From JAVVPL01 sp036655775 (GTDB lineage: Bacteria; Bacteroidota; Bacteroidia; Bacteroidales; P3): 64,000 nt of DNA. Position numbers and translations under genes: made by a program. The stretch is taken from contig JAVVPL010000001.1 of assembly GCA_036655775.1 (NCBI GenBank), positions 62,001 through 126,000 on the forward strand, read 5' to 3'. The notes under the pieces were generated by a model that was not told the DNA's origin, ran no database searches, and saw nothing but the letters and a program-made list of their open reading frames with translations. This document shows, in pieces, positions 34,359-43,240 of this stretch. Within the stretch, counting starts at the first letter, position 1, and every line of letters begins with the position of its first letter.

Positions 34359-34763
34359 ATGTTTACCTTTCCTAAAACCGAACGTCTCTGTCATAGAGAA
34401 TTAATTAGGGATACACTTAATCGTGGTAAACGTTTACGTTTGGGAGCCCTCCATGCTTCTTGGAAAATTCAGACTTCACAAGAAAGTATACAGATATGCA
34501 AACCCTTACAAATTTTGATTTCCATACCCAAACGCTATACAAAAAAAGCAGTTCATCGAAATTTGAAAAAAAGACATTTAAAGGAAGCGTATCGCAAAAA
34601 CAAACAATTTCTTTTGGATTTTTTAACAGAAGAAAATTTATCTCTGAGTCTCACATTAATGTACAATAGCAAAGAAGCAATTAATGCAGTAGAGGCTGAA
34701 CAAATGATGATTGAAATGCTACATCTCATCTATACAAAATTAAAACAATCTAGTGCCAATTAA
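34359..34763 (+). CDS. rnpA: Ribonuclease P protein component
   Basis: The 134-residue protein subunit of RNase P, which matures tRNA 5' ends. The N-terminal FPKTERLCHRELI and the RNA-binding RNR-like motif KKAVHRNLKKRHLKEAYR (about 65-82) are present. It is slightly longer than average at the end. It lies 11 bp after hemD and 31 bp before yidD. rpmH, its usual partner in many bacteria, is not adjacent. Confidence 0.93.
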   Translation: MFTFPKTERLCHRELIRDTLNRGKRLRLGALHASWKIQTSQESIQICKPLQILISIPKRYTKKAVHRNLKKRHLKEAYRKNKQFLLDFLTEENLSLSLTLMYNSKEAINAVEAEQMMIEMLHLIYTKLKQSSAN

Positions 34764-34794
34764 ATATAAATAGGATTCCCTAAATATAAAAAAT

Positions 34795-35025
34795 ATGGAA
34801 ATAGTAAAAAAAATATGGAAATTTTTAATTATTTTACCCATTCGGATTTATCAATATATGATTTCTCCTTTTTTCCCTGCTAGTTGTCGCTTTGTACCTA
34901 CTTGTTCTCAATATGGGGTAGAGGCTCTTCAAAAATATGGGCTATTTAAGGGTGCTTGGCTCACTTTTAAACGTATTATACGCTGTCATCCATGGGGAGG
35001 CAGTGGTTTTGATCCTGTACCTTAA
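34795..35025 (+). CDS. yidD: Membrane protein insertion efficiency factor YidD
   Basis: A 76-residue protein assisting YidC-dependent membrane insertion. It has the family pattern YQYMISPFFPASCRFVPTCS, then YGVEAL and RIIRCHPWGGSGFDPVP with its conserved cysteines. rnpA directly precedes it, as in most bacteria. Confidence 0.95.
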   Translation: MEIVKKIWKFLIILPIRIYQYMISPFFPASCRFVPTCSQYGVEALQKYGLFKGAWLTFKRIIRCHPWGGSGFDPVP

Positions 35026-35038
35026 ACTTATTTACATT

Positions 35039-36694
35039 ATGAATAAAAACACATTGATTTTTCTCCTATTATGGCTCACCTTTGGGAGCGTGACCACATT
35101 TGCTCAAAAAGAAAATAAGGATTTTGAAATTCTCAAGAATTTGGAAATTTTTTCTTCTGTATACAAAGAACTTCACCTCAATTATGTAGATGAAGTAAAA
35201 TCGGGAGAACTAATTAAAACAGCTTTAGATGCCATGTTACGGACTTTAGATCCCTATACCGTATATATTCCTGAAGCTGAAATTGAAGATTTTAAAATTT
35301 TGACTTTGGGACAATATGGAGGCATTGGCTCGACGATACATTATCGAAATGGAGCTGTATATATCTCCGAGCCTTATAAAGATTTTCCTGCTCATAAAGC
35401 AGGCTTATTGCCTGGGGACAAAATTCTCAAAATAAATGGACAAGACACCAAAGGCAAAAGTACGGAAGATGTAAGTAGTTTGCTTAAAGGACAAGCAGGA
35501 ACCTCTCTTGAATTAACCATCGAACGAATAGGTGTAAATAAACCGCTTAGCTTTTCGATGCTTCGACAAGAAATAAAAATAGACAACGTAACTTTTGCAG
35601 GTATTTTAAAAGATCAAATAGCTTATATCCGTTTGGATGGATTTACACAAGATGCTTCCAAAGAATTTAAAGATGCTTTTTTGAAATTAAAGGCAGAGGG
35701 AATCAAAGGACTTATTGTGGATTTACGGTATAATGGAGGGGGACTTTTGAATGAAGCCGTGAATATGGTAAATATGTTTGTTGGCAAAGGTTTACCCGTG
35801 GTCAGCACCAAAGGAAAAGTAGAAGCCAAAAATCATACGTTTTATACTTCTGACGCTCCTTTGGATTTAGACATTCCTATTGTTTTTTTGACAAGTCGTG
35901 GCACAGCCTCTGCTTCTGAAATTTTTGCAGGTGCAATGCAAGATTACGATAGAGCCGTAATTATTGGACAACGTTCTTTTGGAAAAGGCTTAGTTCAAAA
36001 TGTGCTTCCCTTAGATTACAATTCTCAAATGAAAATAACCGTTTCAAAATATTATATTCCAAGTGGACGTTGTGTGCAAGCCATTGACTATGGACATAGA
36101 GATGCCGAAGGAAAAGCCAATAAAATTCCCGATAGTTTACGTACAGCCTTTAAAACTAAGGGAGGACGCAGCGTGTATGATGGAGATGGGATTGAACCTG
36201 AAATAGAATTGGCTGAAGAGTCGTATAGTAATATTTCGGCAAGTTTACTTACCAAATTTTTGATTTTTGATTTTGCCAATGAATTTAAACGAAACACTCC
36301 ACAAATAGCTAATCCTAAAGATTTTATAATTACGGATACTCTGTATGCAAATTTTATAACTTTTTTGAATGACAAAGAGTATGGTTACGAAACACAATCG
36401 GAAACCTTATTGAAAGAAATGCAAAGAATTGCTCAAGAAGAAAATTATCAAGAAAATATTCAAAAGGAATTAGATGCACTCAGTCTTAAATTAAAGGATT
36501 CAAAAAAAGAAGATTTAAGCAAACATAAAGAAGAAATAAGACAATTGCTCAAAGAAGAAATAACTTCTCGCTATTTCTTTCAAAAAGGGCGTGCGGAAGC
36601 CTCTTTAGATGGAGACAAAACGGTGAACAAAGCTATTGAGGTATTAACCCATCCTAAAGAATATCAAAAATTATTATCTAATACAGGACGATAA
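35039..36694 (+). CDS. S41 family C-terminal processing peptidase
   Basis: A 552-residue periplasmic serine protease of the CtpA/Tsp family. It has a signal peptide (1-20, ending TTFAQ) and a PDZ domain (about 85-170) with AGLLPGDKILKING. The catalytic domain has LVDLRYNGGG, the nucleophile Ser in TASASE and the base Lys in SFGKGLVQ. A helical C-terminal region follows. The ATG at 35039 is chosen because it gives a clean signal peptide; an upstream in-frame ATG at 34937 lies inside yidD. A perfect palindromic terminator follows. Confidence 0.93.
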   Translation: MNKNTLIFLLLWLTFGSVTTFAQKENKDFEILKNLEIFSSVYKELHLNYVDEVKSGELIKTALDAMLRTLDPYTVYIPEAEIEDFKILTLGQYGGIGSTIHYRNGAVYISEPYKDFPAHKAGLLPGDKILKINGQDTKGKSTEDVSSLLKGQAGTSLELTIERIGVNKPLSFSMLRQEIKIDNVTFAGILKDQIAYIRLDGFTQDASKEFKDAFLKLKAEGIKGLIVDLRYNGGGLLNEAVNMVNMFVGKGLPVVSTKGKVEAKNHTFYTSDAPLDLDIPIVFLTSRGTASASEIFAGAMQDYDRAVIIGQRSFGKGLVQNVLPLDYNSQMKITVSKYYIPSGRCVQAIDYGHRDAEGKANKIPDSLRTAFKTKGGRSVYDGDGIEPEIELAEESYSNISASLLTKFLIFDFANEFKRNTPQIANPKDFIITDTLYANFITFLNDKEYGYETQSETLLKEMQRIAQEENYQENIQKELDALSLKLKDSKKEDLSKHKEEIRQLLKEEITSRYFFQKGRAEASLDGDKTVNKAIEVLTHPKEYQKLLSNTGR

Positions 36695-36755
36695 ATCAAA
36701 AATAGCTGTGATTGATTTAAAATATAAAGAAGATTGATTTGAAATTTCAAATAGA

Positions 36756-36800
36756 TATAAAAAAAGGGTGGTCTACTATGTAGACCACCCTTTTTTTATA
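36756..36800. terminator. Bidirectional terminator between the S41 protease and POT transporter genes
   Basis: A perfect palindrome of 45 bases: TATAAAAAAAGGGTGGTCTA..., a three-base loop TAT, and the exact complement ending in seven T residues and ATA. It serves both convergent genes. Confidence 0.95.
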
Positions 36801-36813
36801 ACTGTTTATTAGA

Positions 36814-38349
36814 TTACTTAGAAACTCTTTCAAGCCATCTAAGCATAAATATCATGGTAAACATAGAGATAGAACAAGCAATAACAAATACCGACCAAGT
36901 CATCCAAATTGGAATAGATTCGTAAAGAATTGCTCCGATAAACAATAACTGATTACCCACAGCCGTTGCTCCTAACCATCCCCCCTGCATAATACCTTGA
37001 TATTTGGGAGGAGCCACTTTAGATACAAACGAAATGCCTAGTGGTGAAATAAATAATTCTGCTACCGTTAAAATAAAGTATGTACCTATCAATAAAAATG
37101 GAGTTACTTTAACTGCGGAAGCACCTGCGGCAACTACCTCTGAATGTAAAGGAAGTTTTGCTAAATAAGAACCTATGGCCATAACGGCAAAACCAAGTGC
37201 GGCAATACCCATACCAATAGCAATCTTTTTAGGTGTTGAAGGTTCCATGTTTTTGGAACGCAACCAACCAAATACCGCCATTAATAATGGAGTTAAAAAT
37301 ACTACAAAAAATGGATTGATCGATTGGAAAAGTTCCGCTCCTTGAAGTACTGTAAAACCTAGATCTAATTTCAACCACGACAAATCGGTATATTCTTTTG
37401 CAAAGAAAGTAAGTGTTAAGCCATTTTGATGGAAAGAAAACCAAAAGAAAATAACCACTGCAAACACAGCAAATAAAGCCCATAAACGTTGTCTAACTTC
37501 TTTGACATCCATTTCAAAATTGGCTACATTGGCAGGATTTGCTTTATCATTACTAGATGCAGGATCTGGAAATTTGCGTTTATTAGTTAGATAAACTACC
37601 AATGAAATAAGCATGGCTCCAATGGCAATTGCAAAGGCATAATGGAAACCTTCGGTAAATATATTTAAATAATTGTACGAAAAAGTAGTGAGATCAATTA
37701 CAGGATTTGCACTTGAAACCGTGGCCAATTCAGAAAAATGAGTGGCTGCTTCAGGAGTCAAGGTGCCAGCAATATGTCCATGACAAAGAGCAGGAAGATC
37801 GGGATTATATAAAAATCCTTTAGAGGTTAACCACCAATTTCGAATACCTACAGCTGCCAAAGGAGCAAAAATAGCACCCACATTGATAAACATATAGAAC
37901 CAAGAAAATCCAGAATCACGTAATTTGGAATAAGTAGGATTATCATACATTTGGCCTACTAAAGCTTGTAGGTTCCCTTTGAATAAACCATTTCCAAAAG
38001 CAATTACAAACAATCCAAAGCAAGTCATTGCTAAGAATAAAGCTTTATTTGGAACTGGTGTTGGCGATGGAATTGCAATCAACACATAACCCACAGACAT
38101 CAAAATAAGACCTGTTAAAATAGTTCCTTTATAATTTCTAGTTTTGTCAGCAATAATCCCTCCAAAAAAAGCTAAAATATAAATAGAGAAATAAAAGACA
38201 GAATAGATTAAACCAGCATCTTTGCCATCCAAGCCAAACTTCGCTTGAAGGAATAGCACAAGGATTGCCATCATAGTGTAAAAACCGAATCGCTCGCCCA
38301 TATTAGCTAAGGCGGCAGCAATCAGTCCTTTGGGGTGATTTTTGAACAT
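36814..38349 (-). CDS. POT family proton-dependent oligopeptide transporter
   Basis: A 511-residue inner-membrane symporter for di- and tripeptides, major facilitator fold. The N-terminus has the POT signature MGERFGFYTM (about 17-26; ExxERFxYY-like). About 12-14 helices follow. The segment FINVGAIFAP near helix 5 and the WLGATAVGN stretch match peptide transporters. In this genome it fits with tryptophanase, kam and asparaginase as part of peptide and amino acid use. It is divergent from maf. Confidence 0.9.
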   Translation of the reverse strand: MFKNHPKGLIAAALANMGERFGFYTMMAILVLFLQAKFGLDGKDAGLIYSVFYFSIYILAFFGGIIADKTRNYKGTILTGLILMSVGYVLIAIPSPTPVPNKALFLAMTCFGLFVIAFGNGLFKGNLQALVGQMYDNPTYSKLRDSGFSWFYMFINVGAIFAPLAAVGIRNWWLTSKGFLYNPDLPALCHGHIAGTLTPEAATHFSELATVSSANPVIDLTTFSYNYLNIFTEGFHYAFAIAIGAMLISLVVYLTNKRKFPDPASSNDKANPANVANFEMDVKEVRQRLWALFAVFAVVIFFWFSFHQNGLTLTFFAKEYTDLSWLKLDLGFTVLQGAELFQSINPFFVVFLTPLLMAVFGWLRSKNMEPSTPKKIAIGMGIAALGFAVMAIGSYLAKLPLHSEVVAAGASAVKVTPFLLIGTYFILTVAELFISPLGISFVSKVAPPKYQGIMQGGWLGATAVGNQLLFIGAILYESIPIWMTWSVFVIACSISMFTMIFMLRWLERVSK

Positions 38350-38400
38350 AATTTTTGATTTTAATAAATATTTTTTTTACTTTTAATCGAATATAAGGTG

Positions 38401-38408
38401 CAAATATA
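38401..38408 (-). promoter_or_regulatory. -7 element upstream of the POT transporter
   Basis: Minus strand TATATTTG, exact consensus, 51 bp before the ATG at 38349. Confidence 0.55.
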
Positions 38409-38420
38409 ATTATTTTTTTT

Positions 38421-38428
38421 TACATTTG
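38421..38428 (+). promoter_or_regulatory. -7 element upstream of maf
   Basis: TACATTTG followed by C, exact consensus, 22 bp before the maf ATG. The two -7 boxes of these divergent genes are only 12 bp apart, so the two polymerases would compete for the site. Confidence 0.6.
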
Positions 38429-38450
38429 CCATTCTAAATAGTATAATATT

Positions 38451-39035
38451 ATGCAAAGTATCAAAAATTACCCCTATAAAATTATTCTAGGGTCAAAATC
38501 TCCCCGACGTCAAGAACTGTTGAACAGCCTTGGATTTTCTTTTGAAGTAGACCTTCCAAATACAGATGAAAGTTATCCATCTAAGCTTTTGGCTCAAGAT
38601 GTTCCTTTATATATTGCCCGAAAAAAAGCCCTATCTTTCGATTTTAGTAAATTGGCAAATAAAGTCTTAGTAATTACGGCCGATACCTTAGTGATTTTCG
38701 ATAATGAAATTTTGGGAAAACCTAAAGATCGAGAAGAAGCCATTCGTATGCTTTATAGTCTATCTGGACAAACTCATGAAGTAATTACAGGCGTTTGTTT
38801 ACGTTCAGCAAATAAAGAAGAATGCTTTGCTGCTCACTCGAAGGTTACTTTTAGAGTATTGAGTTTTGAAGAGATTGAATATTATGTGGACACCTACAAA
38901 CCCTTTGATAAAGCAGGAGGATATGGCATACAAGAATGGATAGGCTATACCGCTTTGGAACGCTTGGAAGGCTCGTTTTTTAATGTAATGGGACTTCCCA
39001 CACAAATGCTTTATAAAGCATTGATGGAATTTTAA
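38451..39035 (+). CDS. maf: Maf-family nucleoside triphosphate pyrophosphatase
   Basis: A 194-residue house-cleaning enzyme that hydrolyses dTTP, UTP and modified nucleotides to monophosphates. The SKSPRRQELL motif (residues 13-22) binds the triphosphate. The ITADTLV segment carries the catalytic Asp, and KPFDKAGGYGIQEW the C-terminal signature. It is transcribed alone and ends at an intrinsic terminator. Confidence 0.93.
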   Translation: MQSIKNYPYKIILGSKSPRRQELLNSLGFSFEVDLPNTDESYPSKLLAQDVPLYIARKKALSFDFSKLANKVLVITADTLVIFDNEILGKPKDREEAIRMLYSLSGQTHEVITGVCLRSANKEECFAAHSKVTFRVLSFEEIEYYVDTYKPFDKAGGYGIQEWIGYTALERLEGSFFNVMGLPTQMLYKALMEF

Positions 39036-39100
39036 TCTGTGTATGTTTTAAATTTGGAAATTTTGCATGCTACTTTTCCATAAAAAAAGCAATAAATATA

Positions 39101-39131
39101 GGCAATTCAAAAATTTGAATTGCCTTTTTTT
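39101..39131 (+). terminator. Intrinsic terminator downstream of maf
   Basis: A perfect 11-bp stem GGCAATTCAAA / TTTGAATTGCC with a two-base centre followed by seven T residues. Confidence 0.92.
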
Positions 39132-39145
39132 ATTTTTAGAAATTG

Positions 39146-41185
39146 CTATTGTTTGTTTTTGAAATTAGCCAAGCCTTCTTCTAGGTACTTGATGAATTTT
39201 TCTACATCGGAATCATAGCCATATCCGTCTTTTATAAGGTTTGCGCCTTCGGTGTCAAGCACTACATAGTATGGGAGTGTATTTGTCTTAAAACGGCTAA
39301 TTTGAAAATCAGCATTTCGTTTTCCCAATGTTTTTTTAAGCTTTCCATCTACGGTAGAGGTGATCCATTCACTTTCGGGAAGTTCCGTTTGGTCATCGCC
39401 ATAAAGTCCTACAATCACATATTCCTTAAGTAATTTTTGTACGCGAGGATCCGACCATACTTCCGACTCCATCTTTTTACAATTGGAACATGAATGTCCT
39501 TTGAAATCGAGGAATACAGGTTTATTTTGTTCTTTTGCACAAGCCAAACCTTCGGCATAATCAAAATACCCCTTGAGACCAAAAGGCAAATGTAATTTAT
39601 CAGAATAACGTGGGGTTCCACATAATACTTGATCTGAACCTGCATCAGCTACTTCTCCAGCAGGAGCACTTGCTTTGGAAAGATCAAATTGTTGACAGCT
39701 TTGTGGAGGAATAAGAGCCGAAACCATTTTGAGAGGAGCGCCAAATAGACCTGGGATCAAATAGACAACAAAAGAAAAAGTTACTATCACAATGAGTAAA
39801 CGTACTACGCCAATGTATGGTAAATCGCTATCATGTGAAAATTTGATTTTTCCCAAAAGATAAAATCCCATCAAGGTAAAGATCACAATCCAAACTGCAA
39901 GATATGCTTCACGTGTAAAGATATTCAAAGCATACACTTGATCGATGGTCAATAAGAATTTCATACCAAATGCCAATAAAACAAAGGCAAAAACCACTTT
40001 CACTGAATTTAACCAGCCTCCTGATTTTGGCAATTTGTTAATCAAAGCAGGGAATAAAGATAAGATAAAGAAAGGAGAGCCCATTGCTAAACCAAATAAA
40101 AACATTCCCATCAAAGGTTTGATTACCGAAGTACCCATTGCGGCTTCTACTAATAAAGTTGCTACAAAAGGCCCCGTGCAAGAAAAAGATACAATTGTGA
40201 GTACTGCAGCCATAAAGAAAGCTGAAATATAGCCTCCATTATCGGCTTTTGCATCTAATTTATTGGATAGACCTGTAGGCAAAGTAATTTCAAACATTCC
40301 AAAGAACGAAAAAGCAAATACTACAAAGAGAATAAAGAAAATAATATTTGGAATCCAATGGGTGCTCAATACATTCGCAAAATCGGCACTTTTAGTAATC
40401 GCTACAATAGCACCAATGGCAGTGTAAATAAGTGTGATGGATCCTGTAAAGATTAAACCTTTGATAATACCTGTGGAACGTTTACTTTCCCCACTCATAA
40501 AAAAAGATACGGTCATAGGAATCATAGGAAATACACAAGGCGTAAATACGGCAGCAATACCTGCTAAAATAGCTAAAAGGAAAAAGCCTAATAAGGACTC
40601 TTCTCCTTGTGCAGCTTCCTCTTCGGCAAGTACAGCAACTTCAGAATTGGTAGACACTGCCTCTTCCGTAGCTACTTCGGTGGCCGTATCTTCCGTAGCG
40701 GTAGTGGCTGCAGTGGCAGCCGCTTTGCCCCCTCCTTTTACTTTGAAGGTGAAATCGATATCACTAAAAGGGATACAAGATTCTTCATCACAGACTTGAT
40801 AGTCGATGGTTCCTTTGATTGTAAAATCATTGGCCGATAGAATTTGTATTTTTTGACGAAATTCAGCTTTTTTGGCCAAGTAAGCTACTTTTGTTCCAAA
40901 AGTTTCATCTACGGATTGAGTTGGTTTGGGGTGTTCACTTGCTTTCCCAATTAATTTAAAATCTTTTGATTTTGGAAAATGAAAAATGGTGGGCATAGGG
41001 CCTCCTTCTTCCATAAATTGAGAATAAAGATGGTACGCACCTGAGGTAGTTGCACTGAATACAAGCTCCGCTTCTGTTTCAGAAATAGGTTTTACCGTAT
41101 AACCCCATTTTACTGGGTTCTGTTGCGCCATTGCTGAAACGCAAAATAGCACAGGTAACAACCATAAAAAAAGTTTTTTCTTCAT
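39146..41185 (-). CDS. dsbD: Thiol:disulfide interchange protein DsbD
   Basis: A 679-residue three-part protein that carries electrons from cytoplasmic thioredoxin across the inner membrane. It has a signal peptide (about 1-20) and an N-terminal periplasmic alpha-domain whose cysteines are in VCDEESCIP. A Thr/Ala/Glu-rich linker leads to eight membrane helices with cysteines in FTPCVFPMIP and SFSCTGPF. The C-terminal thioredoxin-like domain has the pair CSNC. The ATG at 41185 (MKKKLFLWLLP) is chosen because it starts the signal peptide; an upstream start adds 12 hydrophilic residues. No cytochrome c maturation genes are adjacent. Confidence 0.92.
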   Translation of the reverse strand: MKKKLFLWLLPVLFCVSAMAQQNPVKWGYTVKPISETEAELVFSATTSGAYHLYSQFMEEGGPMPTIFHFPKSKDFKLIGKASEHPKPTQSVDETFGTKVAYLAKKAEFRQKIQILSANDFTIKGTIDYQVCDEESCIPFSDIDFTFKVKGGGKAAATAATTATEDTATEVATEEAVSTNSEVAVLAEEEAAQGEESLLGFFLLAILAGIAAVFTPCVFPMIPMTVSFFMSGESKRSTGIIKGLIFTGSITLIYTAIGAIVAITKSADFANVLSTHWIPNIIFFILFVVFAFSFFGMFEITLPTGLSNKLDAKADNGGYISAFFMAAVLTIVSFSCTGPFVATLLVEAAMGTSVIKPLMGMFLFGLAMGSPFFILSLFPALINKLPKSGGWLNSVKVVFAFVLLAFGMKFLLTIDQVYALNIFTREAYLAVWIVIFTLMGFYLLGKIKFSHDSDLPYIGVVRLLIVIVTFSFVVYLIPGLFGAPLKMVSALIPPQSCQQFDLSKASAPAGEVADAGSDQVLCGTPRYSDKLHLPFGLKGYFDYAEGLACAKEQNKPVFLDFKGHSCSNCKKMESEVWSDPRVQKLLKEYVIVGLYGDDQTELPESEWITSTVDGKLKKTLGKRNADFQISRFKTNTLPYYVVLDTEGANLIKDGYGYDSDVEKFIKYLEEGLANFKNKQ

Positions 41186-41297
41186 AGTAATAGTATAGTT
41201 TTTGTTTTTATTTAATAGCAAATATTTAAATTAAATGAGTAAATATCAAGTTTCCCTAAGATATTCTCTTGGGTGTGTTTGAATATTTTTACTTTAA

Positions 41298-41549
41298 TTA
41301 TAATTTTACCAAGGTAAATTCATAACTTTCCATGATTGGATTATGAAGTAAAGATTGGCAGGCTTGAGTCACCAATTCTTCCGCAGCTTGCTTGCTACTT
41401 GCTTCAACCTCTAGGGTAATGTGTTTCCCTATACGAACTTGATCTATGGTTTTCATCCCCATAGTGTGGATGCGGGATGTTACCGCTTTTCCTTGAGGAT
41501 CCAATAAAGCCTTTAAAGGCATTACATTAATTTCGGCAGAAAATTTCAT
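41298..41549 (-). CDS. purS: Phosphoribosylformylglycinamidine synthase subunit PurS
   Basis: An 83-residue PurS, the small dimeric subunit that docks PurQ onto small-type PurL. Diagnostic segments are LLDPQGKAVTSRIHTMG (about 15-31), VRIGKHITLEVE and CQSLLHNPIMESYEF at the end. It is remote from purL (9779-12007), but the two imply a three-subunit enzyme. The leader region contains two overlapping dyads (41588-41608) that could be an operator. Similar in size to HPr but lacking its active-site His motif. Confidence 0.9.
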   Translation of the reverse strand: MKFSAEINVMPLKALLDPQGKAVTSRIHTMGMKTIDQVRIGKHITLEVEASSKQAAEELVTQACQSLLHNPIMESYEFTLVKL

Positions 41550-41587
41550 ATATAAATAATTTTAAGTTTAATATCAATACCACTAGA

Positions 41588-41608
41588 GCGTATTACGCTT
41601 TACGTAAT
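41588..41608. promoter_or_regulatory. Overlapping dyads upstream of purS
   Basis: GCGTA-T-TACGC (41588-41598) overlaps ATTACG-CTTTA-CGTAAT (41592-41608). Both are perfect dyads that share ATTACGC, so as RNA they exclude one another. As DNA they form a compact operator-like site, 39-59 bp before the purS ATG. No match to the inverted repeat between purL and glyA was seen. Confidence 0.4.
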
Positions 41609-41632
41609 TTGCGCGGCTGTTTGTTATATATT

Positions 41633-42319
41633 TTATTTAGTTTTTGTTTGTAATCTAAAATGTATAATGGAAAAAACAGGATAGAGCAATACCATCAAAG
41701 CAATTCCCAAAACACCAAAGAATATAAATGCAAGGAGGGCAACAGCACAAAACAAATAAATCATTTTGTTGTCGGCCCAAGTAAAAGTTTTAAATTTAAA
41801 GGAAAACATTTTGATATTGCAAACCAATAGATACGCAAATATAATACAAAGAAGTGCAATATAATAAGGGTGCAATGTTTCTAATTTATGGCCGCCTGTA
41901 TAGGCAATACAAGCCCAAAATAGAGCATTAGCTGGGGTAGGCATACCTATAAAATTACTAGTTTGCTCGGTATCTATATTGAATTTTGCCAAACGATACG
42001 CAGAGGCTAAGGCCATCACAAAAACGATATAGGCAATTTGCGGAAAAAACAAACGCTCTGGCATACTTGACATCATTGAAAAAGCAATGAATGAAGGAGC
42101 CAATCCAAAACTTACCACATCGGCCAAAGAATCTAATTCTTTACCAATGGCCGAATAGGCATGAAGAAGACGAGCCAACAAACCATCCAATAAATCGAAT
42201 ATTGCTGCCACAGCAATGGCAATAGCTGCCGCAGGAAGAGCTCCTTGAAAAACAAAGAGAATAGCCAAACAACCTGAAAATAAATTTAAAAGAGTAATTG
42301 TATTAGGAATATGTTTCAT
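41633..42319 (-). CDS. pssA: CDP-diacylglycerol--serine O-phosphatidyltransferase
   Basis: A 228-residue inner-membrane enzyme making phosphatidylserine, the precursor of phosphatidylethanolamine, from CDP-diacylglycerol and serine. The CDP-alcohol transferase motif is complete: Asp45-Gly46, Ala49-Arg50, Gly59, Asp63 and Asp67. About six to eight membrane helices are visible, and the protein starts with NTITLLNLFSG as in other PssA proteins. A promoter with a dyad straddling its -33 element lies upstream. Confidence 0.93.
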   Translation of the reverse strand: MKHIPNTITLLNLFSGCLAILFVFQGALPAAAIAIAVAAIFDLLDGLLARLLHAYSAIGKELDSLADVVSFGLAPSFIAFSMMSSMPERLFFPQIAYIVFVMALASAYRLAKFNIDTEQTSNFIGMPTPANALFWACIAYTGGHKLETLHPYYIALLCIIFAYLLVCNIKMFSFKFKTFTWADNKMIYLFCAVALLAFIFFGVLGIALMVLLYPVFSIIHFRLQTKTK

Positions 42320-42419
42320 TTTTTTTAAAGCTATTTGTATTTTGCATAAGTAAATAATTTGGTATACTTCCCTACTTTGAAATATACTTTACCCTCATAT
42401 TTATTTTTATATTAATTGA

Positions 42420-42450
42420 CAAATTTACAGAGAATTTCGTATTTTTCAAA
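42420..42450 (-). promoter_or_regulatory. Promoter of pssA
   Basis: Minus strand TTTG (42450-42447), 19 bp, TAAATTTG (42427-42420). Both exact. The leader to the pssA ATG is about 97 bases, long for this chromosome. Confidence 0.72.
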
Positions 42451-42459
42451 ACGAAATTC
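42432..42459. promoter_or_regulatory. Dyad across the pssA promoter (candidate operator)
   Basis: GAATTTCG (42432-42439) and its exact complement CGAAATTC (42452-42459), 12 bases apart. The arms flank the -33 TTTG, so a bound protein would block the promoter. Confidence 0.45.
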
Positions 42460-42476
42460 CATATTTAGTCTTTGGA

Positions 42477-42529
42477 GTCTACAATTCACAGAGGCATTTT
42501 GACAATATACACACAAATAAATTGTAGAC
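42477..42529. repeat. 10-bp inverted repeat between the GNAT gene and pssA
   Basis: GTCTACAATT (42477-42486) and AATTGTAGAC (42520-42529) are exact complements 33 bases apart, just past the GNAT stop at 42538. It could form the 3' end structure of the kam operon transcript. There is no T-tract. Confidence 0.5.
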
Positions 42530-42537
42530 ATAGCAGC

Positions 42538-43215
42538 TTAGATGCAGTTATCTTGGGCAGTTTGAGTAAGTGGCGTAGACTGATTGCTTTCCCAATAAAT
42601 TTCAGTATGCATCATCTTTACAATCTTATCAAATTCTTTTTCCAGTAAATGGGTTCGCTCAGTTTCCATCAAATATAAAGGAATACTCTGTAAACTGGGC
42701 GAATAAGCAGGTTGCATATATGATTTTGTATATAATTTCAACCCTAGACGCTCGTAAAAGCCAATACGACGAACGGCAAGGTCGGTATCGGGAAGTTCCA
42801 CTTCTAAAATTACAGGTTTTGAAGTATCCTTCAAAAAATTGCTTAGAAATTGGCCTCCTAATTTATGGTTTCTAAAATCTTCAGCAATCGCAAAATGGCC
42901 TAGATAAATAAATTCAGCAAACTCCCAATAAATCAAGATTCCCACAGGCATTGAATGCTCTATATCTTCCACCGATTGAGAAACCAGCGATTGGTTGTTT
43001 CCATTGGTATAATATTTCATTATGCCAAGTTCTGCTTCATTCAAAACTGCACGAATGACACAAACATTCGCTTTTGGATTTTGCATCTCTAGAGCTAAAT
43101 TTTGTGGCGTACGTCGTTCATTCTCATCGAAGGATTCGGTATATACCTTGTTGAAAAAAGTGTATAATTTATCCTCTGGGCTTTGTATTTGCTCAAAAAT
43201 TAAAGAAGGGTACAT
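42538..43215 (-). CDS. GNAT family N-acetyltransferase
   Basis: A 225-residue acetyltransferase. The acetyl-CoA binding region is IAEDFRNHKLGGQFLSNFL (about 107-125; R/Q-x-x-G-x-G/A-like), followed by VRRIGFYERLGLK. Its acceptor is unknown. It begins 25 bp after the CoA transferase gene in the kam operon, so a link to lysine-derived amino intermediates is possible but not shown. Similar lone GNAT genes are common. Confidence 0.8.
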   Translation of the reverse strand: MYPSLIFEQIQSPEDKLYTFFNKVYTESFDENERRTPQNLALEMQNPKANVCVIRAVLNEAELGIMKYYTNGNNQSLVSQSVEDIEHSMPVGILIYWEFAEFIYLGHFAIAEDFRNHKLGGQFLSNFLKDTSKPVILEVELPDTDLAVRRIGFYERLGLKLYTKSYMQPAYSPSLQSIPLYLMETERTHLLEKEFDKIVKMMHTEIYWESNQSTPLTQTAQDNCI

Positions 43216-43240
43216 TTTTATTTTTTTATATATTAAATAA

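Noticed and set aside
34937..35038. Upstream extension of the S41 protease
   Set aside because: It overlaps yidD out of frame and hides the clear signal peptide starting at 35039.
40434..40840. Plus-strand open frames opposite the dsbD linker
   Set aside because: Shadows of the Thr/Ala/Glu-rich linker; low complexity, no promoter.
41298..41549. Small protein first read as HPr phosphocarrier
   Set aside because: No active-site His motif; LLDPQGKAV and VRIGKHI are PurS signatures.
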